64,000 nt of DNA from Aplectana chamaeleonis (taxonomy: Eukaryota > Nematoda > Chromadorea > Rhabditida > Cosmocercidae). Position 1 is the first letter of the stretch; the number at the start of each line of letters is the position of its first letter. This document shows positions 34,130-44,299 of the stretch, in pieces. The position numbers and the translations under genes were made by a program. The notes beneath the pieces were generated by a model. That model did no database searches and was not told the DNA's origin. It saw only the letters and a list, made by a program, of their open reading frames with translations. Where the stretch lies: positions 1-64,000 of the forward strand of contig JAPDOI010001749.1 of assembly GCA_029168955.1 (NCBI GenBank). Reading direction: 5' to 3'.

Positions 34130-35060
34130 ACCGTCGAAGTTCCGCAATTGTGTGTTGAAATTTTTACACGACGGGCATCACGAAATGGCAGGAATGAAAA
34201 GCCTAGCCTGATCATATGTCTACTGGACCCACATCACAAAGGAAATGCCATAGTTGTCAACGAGTAGCCAAAGCTGCTCTCAAGACAGAGCTTTTCTCAT
34301 GGAAGAAGAAGAAGAGCCATGGTCAAGAATCCACATTGATTTCGCAGGACCTGTCAAAGGGAAAATGTTTCTAGTGGTTGTTGATACCTTGTCCAATTAG
34401 CCGGAAATTTTGGAAATGACGTCAACAAGTAGCTAAGCTACGATGAAGCAACTCTCTCGACTCTTCGTCCAGTTCGAAAATCCGTACATCCTGGTATCAG
34501 ATAACGACTGCCAACTCACATTGAAGGAGTTCGCCGATTACGTATCAACACGCGGAATCACACACATCCGATCCTCGCCCTTCCATCCCCAATAGAATGG
34601 ACAAGCAGAACGTTTCGTAGACACGTTCAAGAGCACAATGGAGAAAATGAAGGATGGTCGAGAAACTGCAGAAGCCTTGCAGCGCTTCCTGTTTGCCTAC
34701 CGCTACACCCCGTGCCCTTCATGTCTAAATGGGATATCGCCCGCTGAACTCTAAATTGGAAGACGCTTACGCACCCCGCGCACAATGCTGAATACCCCAC
34801 GAAACCCTATCAGTGTCAGGAATCGTCGAATGGAAGAAGAGTTCAATAAACACAATAATGCACGGCAAAGATCGTTCGAACCGAGTGGCATCGTCTGGAT
34901 TCGCAATTATCGACGAGGAAACGCAAGATGGATACAAGGAAAGATCCTTCAGAATCACGGTCAAGTTCTGTATGATGTGCAATACTTGCTCACGGGCAAG
35001 TTCTTAAAAGACATTCAAATCAACTTCGCGTCCATGAATATGGAAACATGGAAACCATGA
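34130..35060 (+). pseudogene. Integrase region of pol
   Basis: A zinc-binding stretch (GHHEMAG...CQRVAKAA near 34165-34270) precedes WSRIHIDFAGPVKG (first Asp), SDNDCQLT (second Asp) and HP.NGQAERFVDT (Glu). The D-D-E set is thus recognisable, with stops between. The final frame (34785-35060) continues with a basic C-terminal region (VWIRNYRRGNARWIQGKIL). Confidence 0.85.
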
Positions 35061-35697
35061 AGAAAACTCCCATACCCATCGCTTTCCGAAGCAGCGATCC
35101 CCCATTCCCGTTATCTCCACACTGTCGTTATCGGAAGCAGAACAAGTAAGTCCTGAAGACTCCTCTGCCTCTCCGAGCCCATATTCTACAATTCTCATCA
35201 ACTCCGATCCGTGAAAGTCGACCTCTCCTGGAAGTTTTTCGATCAAAATGAACCGCCAAGCCGCCGACATGGAACCAACGACGACTACCCTGCGCCGTTC
35301 GAGTCGTCAACACACCAAGCCAATTCGATTGAAGATTAACGAGCAGAGACCTACGAGCAGACGTTGTGATCTACAAATATTTTTACCTCTTCAAGATGAC
35401 TTGTCATCTTAGGCCCCTGTTAGAGTTGGTTGAGAAAATCGTCGTGGCCAGCCCGGTCGATACGTCGGAGAAACATGGAGGATGAAAGTTGCAAAAAACA
35501 CCTGGTGTGGCCAGCTGTGGCTGACGCGGTCAATATGTATGAATTATGTGGAACGAAATCATGGATATCATTTATTTCTTACCTTACATCATAAGAACAT
35601 CGGTCGAGTCAGCCACATCCGCTGTTTTTCCACCCCACCACATTCATGTCTTTCACAATTATCGACCGGCACCGATAAACCAACTATGACCGAGGTC
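35061..35697 (+). other. 3' part of the LTR element before the Tc5-like insertion
   Basis: No conserved domain is visible. It presumably represents the end of pol and untranslated sequence. Direct continuity with the purine tract at 37372 is restored if the Tc5-like insert is removed. Confidence 0.5.
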
Positions 35698-35891
35698 TTA
35701 CAAGGGAACCACAATTGGCCATAGTAACCATTCGGAGTGAGATGTATACACGATTGTAGGTCCAGGTAAGGTAGTAAACATATATCAATACTAGCTGCCT
35801 AGACCTCCCACAGAGAGCGCTGTGACCCGCCGAAGTTTGCTCCCCGCAGAAGAGGGGACACGTCTACGCGGGGTAATCATTCTACGGTGTG

Positions 35892-35963
35892 GCAGCCGTG
35901 GTATAGTGGTAGAGCTCTCGCTTTGTGAATGAGCTATGGAGGGTTCGATCCCCGAGCCGTGCG
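35892..35963 (+). other. tRNA-like module (left Tc5 arm)
   Basis: A box TGGTATAGTGG (35899-35909) fits the pol III consensus. B box GGTTCGATCCC (35942-35952) has one mismatch. The spacing, 43 bases start to start, is that of a tRNA. The acceptor ends do not pair and the T stem has only three good pairs, so it is not a functional tRNA gene. Confidence 0.7.
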
Positions 35964-36124
35964 AAATTTTCGCATTTTTAGTTCTCTCCTCGGAATTTAA
36001 TGATTTTCTTACCTTCGACATTTTTAGCACTTTCGCACATATAATCAGATTTCGGAAATACAATTTTAGACACATTCTCTCGACGCCAAATAACCGTCAT
36101 CTGGCTTTATAGGTTGAAAGAATA

Positions 36125-36817
36125 GTGGATAGCAAAGCGGCAACCACGCACTCCTACACAGTGTTGCCACTAGTCTACGCCGATGGCAGACTTGGAGACA
36201 AGCTGTTTGTCCCTCTGCAGGAAAGAAACGGAGTTTTCCCTCGTCAAGGTAACTTTGAGGCTCCAAACCTCGTTGTTCGAGCTGGTACCACTCACATAAT
36301 GACGAAAAATCACATGGTGGAGTGGTTGAGGAGCTGCGTATTTGTACCTGGAGGACCTCGTGAGACATATCTCATTGTGGACTCGTGGTCGTCATTTCGT
36401 GATGTCGAGACCATAAACAAAGCAGTTCCCGAAGGTAATTAATTCACTCTAGTCCTGTAGGTAAATTCCACTCATGCAAACCTAGTTTAGGCCATCGCGT
36501 AGTTGTACGGAACATCCTCTCCTGGTGCATCGTCGATGATTCAACCTCTCGCCGTCTTCTTTTTCGGGCCATTGAAGAATGTCATGAAGAGAATCCGACC
36601 ACATATACTCGTTAACGACAGCGATTTCAATGTAGCACAAAGAGACAACATTCTCATGGTGATTTCGCAAGTCTGCAGAATGTTTTGTGCGCCGAGATTA
36701 GTGAATTTCCTCAAGTACTCTTGGCATATGGCAGGGTACGTAGACGAGCGTCCAGGTCAGTTTGACACTCCGGGAGAATACCTATTCCGGCTTGAGGCCG
36801 CAGACTGTTTCGAGTGA
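36125..36817 (+). pseudogene. Tc5-like transposase, C-terminal two thirds
   Basis: 36125-36442 reads HSYTVLPLVYADGRLGDKLF, TTHIMTKNHMVEWL and TYLIVDSWSSF (catalytic Asp of the DDE core). After a short unaligned gap or intron (36437-36510), the frame to 36817 gives PGASSMIQPLAVFFFGPLK (usual QPLDV; the Asp is changed to Ala) and ends DTPGEYLFRLEAADCFE. The N-terminal DNA-binding part and the Cys-rich tail are absent. Loss of the Asp suggests the product is inactive. Confidence 0.85.
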
Positions 36818-37109
36818 CGGATGTCAGTGTACGGTTTTTATTCGATGCGCCGTTTGTGAACATCATTTGTGCTTTTCCCATTTTTTCGTATCGTTCCATC
36901 AGTGTTAAAATGAATTTTCGCTCTCCATTTTCAACGCCAAACGAAGAGAAAACAACGCAATTCTTCCATCAAGGCAACAGAATGCGTCGAGAGAATGTGT
37001 CTAAAATTGTATTTCCGAAACCTGATTATATGTGCGAAAGTGCTAAAAATGTCGAAGGTAAGAAAATCATTAAATTCCGAGGAGAAAACTAAAAATGCAA
37101 AAATTTCGC

Positions 37110-37179
37110 ACGGCTCGGGGATCGAACCCTCCATAGCTCATTCACGAAGCGAGAGCTCTACCACTATACCACGGCTGCC
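37110..37179 (-). other. tRNA-like module (right Tc5 arm)
   Basis: It is the inverted counterpart of the module at 35892, with the B box at 37118-37128 and the A box at 37161-37171. It differs by one base in the would-be anticodon loop (TTCGTGA against TTTGTGA). Confidence 0.7.
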
Positions 37180-37379
37180 ACACCGTGGAATGATTACCCC
37201 GCGTGGACGTGTCCCCTCTTCTGCGGGGAGCAAACTTCGGCGGGTCACAGCGCTCTCTGTGGGAGGTCTAGGCAGCTAGTATTGATATATGTTTACTACC
37301 TTACCTGGACCTACAATCGTGTATACATCTCACTCCGAATGGTTACTATGGCTAATTGTGGTTCCCTTGTTAGGGGAGG

Positions 37380-37553
37380 TGTTGGAATATGAATCGCACC
37401 ATGGTTATCAGATGTTTACACTAACTCTTCATAAACATCTGCTAGCCGACCAACACTATAAAAGGCTAACTATGTGGTGTGACTCTAATTTGTGGCTGCT
37501 GTTCAATAAATTGTCTACCTGCTCTTCTCTCTACCAGACGCAGGGACACAACA
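37380..37553 (+). repeat. 3' LTR of the gypsy-type element
   Basis: It begins TGTTGG after the purine tract and ends ACACAACA. It contains a TATA-like 'ctataaaagg' (37456) and AATAAA (37505). Its last 20 or so bases ('cagacgcagggacacaa') recur at 30758-30774 at the 5' side, supporting an LTR of about 174 bp. Confidence 0.7.
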
Positions 37554-38123
37554 CCAGGAACACCATTTGAGCCACTTTAGGCTTAGTTGGAGCGCTTCGA
37601 TTTTTTTCAACGCTAATCTTGCTCTACGATTCAGGACAGTCATTTTTCATGGGGGCCCGAAATCGAAGATTATTGTGGAAAGATTTTGAATTTCATTGAG
37701 TGAGACGCTCGCGGCATGCGACGCGGATCTGATATCAAGCGCGCCCAACTCCGATCTTCGCGGCGCGGATATGATATCCCGCGCTGAAATAATAGGATCA
37801 CCTCAAATGTCGATATTCATATTCGGGTCGCGCTGTAGTCCTACTAAAAATATTAGCCATACGCAAGGTGGGAATAGAGCTCCTCAAATGGGAATGCCCA
37901 GTAATTTACCACCATTGCACGCATTTTTGTTCACGAAAAATTATGATTTACGGTGCAAAATGTCATAAGTCGTAAACCGTAACTACATGGCGAAGTACAC
38001 CGCAAGACGAAAAATGTCATTACGCTGATCCCTGCAAGAGACATAACCGAAATACGCATGGGACCTTCCTCCAGATGAGCATAATATCTGGAACGACATT
38101 TCCACTTTGCAATGCGCCTTTAG
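37554..38123. other. No recognisable feature
   Basis: Short frames only; one 90-codon frame (37696-37968) has no support. Confidence 0.45.
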
Positions 38124-38583
38124 AGACAGTGTTCACGATGAAAATCGTCTTTCTGATTTCCACCTATGTTGTAAACGGTCCCACGCTTGTTCCAATGATG
38201 TCTCTGGAATCGTCCAAGCCCTTCTGGGAACGGAGTTATGGTGCCTCAAAGATTGATCTAGGGAAGCATGGTGGACGAGTTGTCCGAGGCTTGTAACTTC
38301 CGTCTTTTGCAGTCGGTGTATGCGAGCTGACCTGAGTAAAGAGAGAGGTTGAGAGTGAAGGGAAAAACGGGGCTAGTGATCGGAAACCATCGCTCATCTC
38401 ACGATCTCGTGTTTTCATCTGTTCACGTCGAACTGCGTGGCGCTCAAAATGGCAACTCCGGGCTTTTTTGGGGCTCGTCCTGGCTTGTTTTCATGCGTTC
38501 TTTCGACGTTAACGTTACAGTGTGCTCCTGCACTGCCCATTCCTAGTAGGGAATGACACATTTTTTTATCGTGAAGACTGCCT
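38124..38583. mobile_element. TTAA-type element, 'GTGTTCACGAT' family
   Basis: The ends AGACAGTGTTCACGATG and ATCGTGAAGACTGCCT face TTAG on both sides (38120-38123 and 38584-38587), a decayed TTAA. The interior shares 'gtggacgagttgtccgaggc' and 'ctgacctgagtaaagagaga' with 59666-60165 and 60538-60991. Confidence 0.85.
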
Positions 38584-38587
38584 TTAG

Positions 38588-39242
38588 AGCGCACTTTACC
38601 CCATTCCCGACCACGTCCCCCACCGGTGGGCCACGCGTTCTCTCCCACGTCGCACCGCGTGCCCCACCGGTGGCCCACCATTTTCAAAAATCGATTTCTC
38701 CGTCACAAGAAACTACCTTCTAACCTACATATGATCAATGTATTGACCTACCCAACACTTGAATAAAAACCTCGTGGTCCATCAGTAGGTCAAGTGCAAC
38801 AACATATCTAGACTTTCATAAAATCAGGTGCGCTGAAGTAGAGGAAAAAACGGCTGTAAAATGATTTCAAAAGCACCTTATAATTTCTTTTGTCGTCTAT
38901 TGCTAGTTTTTAGGTTGCTTTGTAGGAACCTATCGTTTGAAACACGTTTCCTTTTCTAAAACCGCTCAGTTGACCCCGTTTTGGTTTTGAATAATTGTTT
39001 CTTGATAACGAAAGCGTCTCGGAAGCTCAAACTCTGATACTGTCCAACCCTCGTCGATAGCTACAATATAGGCACAAAAAAAGGGAAAGCAATCACCCGT
39101 GGGACGCTATTCAAGCCAGCGTGTCCCACCGGTGGGACACGTTATACGGTGATGCAATATTGCACGCGGTCCGAACGTGCAGCCACCCAAAATTAGGCGT
39201 GGTCGTGAATGGGTTAAAGAAAGCACAAAGTTCGAAGAATAT
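38588..39242. other. Non-coding stretch with a repeated word
   Basis: The word 'ccaccggtgg' or its variant occurs at about 38620, 38662 and 39126, each with 'gcccacc' or 'gtcccacc' context. Nothing else is recognisable. Confidence 0.45.
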
Positions 39243-39244
39243 TA

Positions 39245-39900
39245 GGTTGATGCAAAAGTTTCTGGACTTTTCACGACTGAATGAAAAAAATTTATTTCAA
39301 AAACAAACAAGGCTTACCCAACAAAATAATTTCCATCACATTCAAGGATCCTTCGCCTCTGATTGGCCAGATCATGAATTCCCGATGCGTAGAACTCCGG
39401 CTGTTTCGAGTCAAAGTATCCTTCTAAGACCATTTTGACTTCTCCATCGTTAGTGAACTGTTTTCCATCCAAGAAGTGCTGCATCGAACAGAACAGATGG
39501 TAGTTGGAAGAGGCAAGATCTGGACTATATGGAGGGCGAGGAAGAACTTTACAGCTCAGGTCGAGCAATTTCTGTCGGGTTATCAGAGATACGTGTGGCC
39601 GAGAATTGTCGTGAAGGCGAACAGTGTTCATCCCAGGGCGACTGGACCTGGACTAAGAAATTGCAGCACTTCCTGGATGGAAAACAGTTCACTAACGTTG
39701 ACGAAGTCAAAATGGCCGTAGAAGAATACTCCGACACGAAACAGCCAGAGTTCGACGCGTCGGGAATTCATGATCTGCCCAATCGATGGCGAAGGATCCT
39801 TGAATCTGATGAAAATTATTTTGTTGAGTGAGCCTTGTTTGTTTAAAAAAAGGTTTTCTTATTCAAAGTCTTGAAATGTTCGGAAACTTTTGCATAAGCC
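39245..39900. mobile_element. Head-to-head palindrome of mariner 3' ends
   Basis: The ends GGTTGATGCAAAAGTTTC and GAAACTTTTGCATAAGCC are flanked by TA (39243-39244 and 39901-39902). The left half carries the transposase C-terminus on the minus strand (39314-39631: VRLHDNSRPHVSLITRQKLL, PYSPDLASSNYHLF, FDSKQPEFYASGIHDL). The right half carries a second, shorter copy of the same end on the plus strand (39640-39831). The last catalytic Asp of the DD34D triad is Asn (SSNYH). The two halves differ, so the palindrome is not very recent. Confidence 0.9.
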
Positions 39901-39902
39901 TA

Positions 39903-40080
39903 ATAGTTGCGAGTCTTTAAATCGAATATAGATCTTCAGATTTACGTAGCATCTATGCTGAAAAAAGCGAAGCATGACCGAAAATCGTCAGTTTGAGTTA
40001 TGTTACATGGATCCAATTTTATCTCAAATGAACCTGTACTCTTTGGAGTGCAGGAACAGGCTACTCAGACAGCAGGTGCG
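39903..40080. other. Flank of the 22-bp minisatellite
   Basis: 'ctactcagacagcaggtgcg' at 40062-40081 recurs in inverse form near 46816-46835 beside the related array there. Confidence 0.5.
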
Positions 40081-40084
40081 GGCG

Positions 40085-40330
40085 GAACGCTGGCTTTTGG
40101 CGGGCGGGTCGACATCCCCCCGCCATCCCCCCGCCAGTAGCCAGCGATCCGCCCGCCAGTAGCCAGCCATCCGCCCGCCGGTAGCCAGCGATCTGCCCGG
40201 CAGTAGCCAGCGATCCACCCGCCAGTAGCCAGCGATCCGCCCGCCAGTAACCAGCGATCCGCCCGGCAGTTATCATCGATCCACCCGCCAGTTATCAGCG
40301 ATCTACCCACCAGTTGTCAGCGATGTACCC
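40085..40330. repeat. 22-bp minisatellite
   Basis: About ten units of 'ccgcccgccagtagccagcgat' type are seen, decaying towards 40330. The array is open in several frames on the minus strand, giving glycine- and tryptophan-rich frames that are not taken as genes. Confidence 0.9.
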
Positions 40331-40383
40331 GTAATTTGAACCCCTTCTCCTTTTGATCCCTCGGGTCGGGGACCAATTCTTAA

Positions 40384-40851
40384 AGGCACCTCGAAATCGA
40401 TTTTCTGTTTCCCTCCTTATCTTGAAAATGGTCTCACGCTGATTCCAATGATGTCTCTCTAGTCGTACAAGGCCCCCTGAGAAAGGAGTTGTGGCCCCTC
40501 GAAAATTGAGCTGCGGAAGCATGGTGGACGAGTTGTCCGAGGCTTGTAACTTCCGTCATTTGCAACCTATGGATGCGAGCCGACCTGAATAAAGAGGGAG
40601 GCTGAGAATGTAGGGAAGAACGGGGCTATTGATCGGAAATCATCACTCATCTCGCCACTGTTCAGCTTGAAAGATCGTAAAGGGGCGTGCCAAAGTGGCT
40701 TCCTGGTGTGGGCGCCCCAGGGTGGCTTCCTCGTATATCTCGCTTATTCAGGGAAATTGAGAGCTCGCACTTGTCAGGTGTTTTATAAGGTGAGTCTACT
40801 TCACAAATGTATAAAAATCTCAGATTTTGTCCGTGAGCTTGGACTGTGCCT
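40384..40851. mobile_element. TTAA-flanked element, 'GGACTGTGCC' end
   Basis: AGGCACCTCGAAATCG (40384) to GGACTGTGCCT (40851), with TTAA 40380-40383 and 40852-40855. It resembles the nested element at 4867-5351. Confidence 0.85.
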
Positions 40852-40855
40852 TTAA

Positions 40856-41338
40856 AGGCAGTGTTCACGCTGATTTTCTTTCCCGAGTTTTCAACTCAAA
40901 ACAACGCGTTGGCAACCAAGTGTCACCAAAATTACGAAGAAACAGCGAGAAACGCACTAAAACGTCTTATTTCAGGGATATTATTCTCTGGCTTGGACTA
41001 GTTGTCCGATTGGATGAACATGTTCGCAGTAGTTGTCACTGGTAAAAAATGGGCCAATCAAAAATAGAAAAATATTTTAGGCAAAACAGTATTAGTTAGG
41101 GTCCGAAGGAAAGAACGGAGCGACAGAAAGCAGAAAATTGCAAAGGACGGATCCACAAAAGATTTCATTGAAACAACGAACAGTTCCTGTGAGAGTAAAA
41201 AGGTGGGGTGAGAGTAAAGTATTTGGTGCCCTTCTCGAGCGTTTTTCTCGATTTCTTCGTTATTTCAGTTCTACCCGGTGGCCAAACAATCGATTTATCG
41301 ATTAATCTCAATATCGAAGATTATCGTGAACACTGCCT
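40856..41338. mobile_element. TTAA-flanked element abutting the previous one
   Basis: AGGCAGTGTTCACGCTG (40856) to CGTGAACACTGCCT (41338), with TTAA 40852-40855 shared with the neighbour and 41339-41342. The interior differs from the previous element. Confidence 0.9.
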
Positions 41339-41342
41339 TTAA

Positions 41343-41639
41343 GCGCCTATGACGCAGTGTTAATCAACCCAAAGAGTTGACTACCTAAACATGTTGAGGA
41401 AAACCTGGGCCAAAAATCCGGTCAAAAACTTTTCACTGCTCAAGAAACTGAAGTCCTGAAGTTTGTGCAGCACCCTAGACCCCAACCGGCGTATTGTCAA
41501 CAACAGATCGCTTTGATATTTCGCTTTCCTTATTGTTTCTTGGAGCAAAGCCGATGTGCCTATGTTATACATAACTTGCGTGCACCGAGTTTGCGCCAAG
41601 TCACAATAAGAAACGCAAGGTATGTGGGCAACCGGTGCC
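41343..41639. other. No recognisable feature
   Basis: Short frames only. Confidence 0.45.
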
Positions 41640-41900
41640 GGCCGTACTTCTGCACACCTCAGTACTGCTCATCTACTGCCTTATACCCACACCCGCGGCG
41701 TCGGCCGGCTGACGCCGGCCTCTGCCGCTGGGGTCCGGCTACGCCGGCCCATTTACCGGCTTCGCCGGCATCTTGAGTATAATCGACATCCGCTGATTCT
41801 ATGTGAGTTGGCGTTCAGAAGTTCTCACGCTTGCCGGCTTTCGCCGGCCTCTGTCGCTGGAGTCCGGTTGCGCCGGCCCATGAGCTGGTTTCGGCGACAA
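41640..41900. repeat. GCCGGC-rich direct repeat
   Basis: 'ggcctctgccgctggggtcc' (41718) recurs as 'ggcctctgtcgctggagtcc' (41844), about 126 bases apart, each flanked by 'gccggc..cgccggc' palindromes. Confidence 0.65.
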
Positions 41901-41924
41901 CGCTCGAGCAATCAGAAATTACTA

Positions 41925-42284
41925 AGCATTTCAAACCTTGCAAACCTTGCTAATCTACTTTCTTATGCAGTTGTACACCGACCCTTCTCTAGTTTTAGGA
42001 GGTCCTAAAATGGTAGCACATTTATATCCATTTCTGTCATGATAAAACAACCGCTGTTTCAGATTTAGTAAAGGTCTCCATGACCAACCGACACCCTGCT
42101 ACTTTTATTGCCAAATGAAGTAAAATGATGTTTGTGTTTTCTGGATGCATATTCTGATTAACTCTAATTTCCATCGTATATAAACCCGATTTAGAAAGGT
42201 TGGTGCATATAAACAGCTAAGCAGTTGAAATGAGTGCTTAAGGGGGAGGGGAGTTGAAGAAAGGGGTGGTATACACTGACTCAT
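41925..42284. other. No recognisable feature
   Basis: AT-rich; only a small direct repeat 'caaaccttg' (41930-41951). Confidence 0.4.
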
Positions 42285-43625
42285 GAGTGCGAGTAGGGAG
42301 CTTCATGGGGTCGGACCTGCTCCGCGCGCGGTCGCGTCGCGGACATGCGCTGAACACGGTTCGGCAGCAATCCCTCGGTACAAAGGCTCTCGATAATGGA
42401 CCAATCCTCAGCAATGCCAACATATGAAATGATTTCGTATACGAAATTGAGCTGAGTATTATTTTGAGAGCAATTTACCCAAAAATTGTCATTAGCCAGC
42501 AGAACGCCGATTATCTACTAGATTCTATAACTTGGATGCTCTCAAACGAGTGAAACGAGTCACACATATAAACCTGAACGTTGAGCTGTTTAATACATGC
42601 GATCTCATGAACATGATAGAAAAACCGGATGCGAATAAAAAATGAGCACAAGCGTCCAAGGCGTCTGCATGACGTTCGACGTTACAAAGAAAGCGTATTA
42701 GCCGTAAAATTTTCACACAACAGCTGCAATCAATATGAAAACTACTAGCGATATCGGACTAGACCGTTAAATAAACCAGAAAATGGGAGAAATCGAATGA
42801 TTGCTCCCAACAACCCTGCAGAATACTCATATAATCCGGTGCACTTCTTCGTTTTGGAGCTTACTTTTTCCGAATACCAAGTTTTTGAAATACAATCGAA
42901 ATTCGCTTTTCCCCTTGAGAATACACCAACACCGGAAGAGCATAGCTACAATATGAGACCACGCTTCACAAAGGGGTGCTGCTGTGCAGCTCAGCCACTC
43001 TATCACAGGATCGTCCGTCGATCCTCTGAGTGGAGGCTAAATCTATCGTTTATCGGGTATTTCGGGGGCGAAAAACAGTTTGAACCCCATATGGACGGTG
43101 CTCAGGGGAGGAAATCCCCTGCGTGGAGGCTAAATCTATCGTGTATCGGGTATTTCGGGGGTGGAAATCAGTTTGAATGAAAATCCCCTGCATGGAGGCT
43201 AAATCTATCGTGTTTCATTTTCATGTCTGAAACGTGAGTGGCTTTCACCAACTAGCTTTGCACCCAAAGAAATCGCAGGAAAGATTCCACCAATACTTGA
43301 ATCATCTGCGGCCCAAAATAACGGAGAAAATAGAAAAAATGGCGTAAAATTGGCGCGTTACGCCGTGAATGAACACAACACGTGCAGCTCAACGAACATA
43401 CGATTTTAAACATTAATGTTAATCTCCCTTTGCAATTTTTTGTTTTAATTGTTTGTCATTGTTTCCATGTAAGTAGTTGTATTACCATTAGCACATATTG
43501 ATTCCTCATTCGTTTCGCGAATGAGAGTTGCTATGGGGCTGAAATGATCGTGATTAGCTGTGCCGCGCCGCGACCGCGCGCGGAGCAGGTCCGACCCCCG
43601 AAGCTCCATACCGGTATTCCTCACT
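42285..43625. mobile_element. TIR element of about 1.3 kb with GC-rich ends
   Basis: 'ggtcggacctgctccgcgcg' (42309) is exactly complemented near 43575-43596, with 'gagctt' outside it on both sides. Arms of about 45 bases enclose AT-rich sequence without a transposase. Boundaries and target duplication are uncertain. Confidence 0.65.
43025..43216 (+). repeat. Three direct repeats of about 58-90 bp
   Basis: 'gtggaggctaaatctatcgt' occurs at 43031, 43123 and about 43193, followed by 'tatcgggtatttcggggg' in the first two. Confidence 0.8.
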
Positions 43626-43639
43626 TATAGACGCACAAA

Positions 43640-44165
43640 ACGATTTTGAAGTTCTGCGCTCACCCACTTCGGTCCCGCACACTTTCTACGCTGTCCAGCG
43701 CACTCCCACTTGGATCCCGCATACTCCCTATGGCGTCTGGCGCACTCCCACTTGGGTCCAACACACTTTACACGGCGTCCGGCTCACTCCCACTTCGGTT
43801 CCGCACACTTCCTTCCACGTCCGGCGCACTCGGATTTGGGTCCCACACACTTCCTGCGGCGTCCTGCGCATTCCCACTTGAGTCCAGCACACTTTCTACG
43901 GCGTACTACGCACTCCCAATTGGGTCCCGCACACATTCTGAGGCGTCCTACGCACTTCCACTTGGGTCCCGCACACTTTCTACGGCGTCCGGCGCACTCT
44001 ACCTTGGGTCCCGCACACTTTCTACGTCGTCCGGCGCACTCTACCTTGGGTCCCACACACTTTCTACGGCGTCCGACGCACTCTACCTTGGGTCCCTCAC
44101 ACTTTCTACGGCGTCCTACGCACTTCCACTTGGGTCCCGCACACTTTCTTCGGCGTTCTGCGCGC
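43640..44165 (+). repeat. 42-bp minisatellite
   Basis: About twelve units of a 42-bp sequence ('cacttgggtcccgcacac' then 'tttctacggcgtccggcgca'). As 42 is a multiple of three, three frames stay open for 90-179 codons, with a 14-residue unit such as ALPLGSRTLSTASG in one. The frames lack a start context or family, so they are taken as a by-product of the array. Confidence 0.95.
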
Positions 44166-44234
44166 TCTTGAGCCCGTACCCGTAAGATCGCCCGTCTTGA
44201 AAGTCAAGCCGAAGAAACGGTCAAACAAACACAC

Positions 44235-44290
44235 AGAGAAACGCACACATACATACATACACACATACTTACATACACACACACGCACAG
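44235..44290. repeat. Imperfect (ACAT/AC)n microsatellite
   Basis: Runs of 'acatacatac' and 'acacacac'. Confidence 0.85.
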
Positions 44291-44299
44291 ACAAATTTA

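Larger units (their letters stand above)
35701..37369 (+). mobile_element. Tc5-like DNA transposon, copy 2
   Basis: The ends CAAGGGAACCACAATTGGCC and their inverse end exactly at 35701 and 37369, flanked by TTA (35698-35700 and 37370-37372). Inverted arms run about 400 bp (35701-36090 and about 36970-37369) and are nearly identical. Between them is a transposase relic. Each arm contains a tRNA-like module. The high arm identity suggests fairly recent insertion, at the base immediately before the host element's purine tract. Confidence 0.95.
30690..37553 (+). mobile_element. Decayed Ty3/gypsy-type LTR retrotransposon with two insertions
   Basis: Order on the plus strand: remnant 5' LTR end (to about 30776), a candidate primer-binding site starting TGGCGATCCAGG at 30779, gag-like sequence, aspartic protease, reverse transcriptase, RNase H and integrase, a purine tract AGGGGAGG (37372-37379) and a 3' LTR (37380-37553). 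The protease-RT-RH-IN order is that of the Ty3/gypsy group. A foldback (31328-31617) and a Tc5-like element (35701-37369) interrupt it. Many stops and frameshifts make it inactive. Most of the 5' LTR is missing or unrecognisable. Confidence 0.85.

Noticed and set aside
35892..35963. Functional tRNA gene
   Set aside because: The acceptor ends do not pair, the T stem is poor, and the sequence occurs inverted in both arms of a transposon.
40061..40310. Minus-strand glycine/tryptophan-rich frames
   Set aside because: They are translations of the 22-bp minisatellite in different frames.
40085..40330. CRISPR array
   Set aside because: 22-bp units are directly adjacent with no unique spacers, and the genome is eukaryotic.
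43646..44185. 179-codon frame with 14-residue repeats, possible repeat protein
   Set aside because: The 42-bp array keeps several frames on both strands open, so the frame is explained by the repeat.
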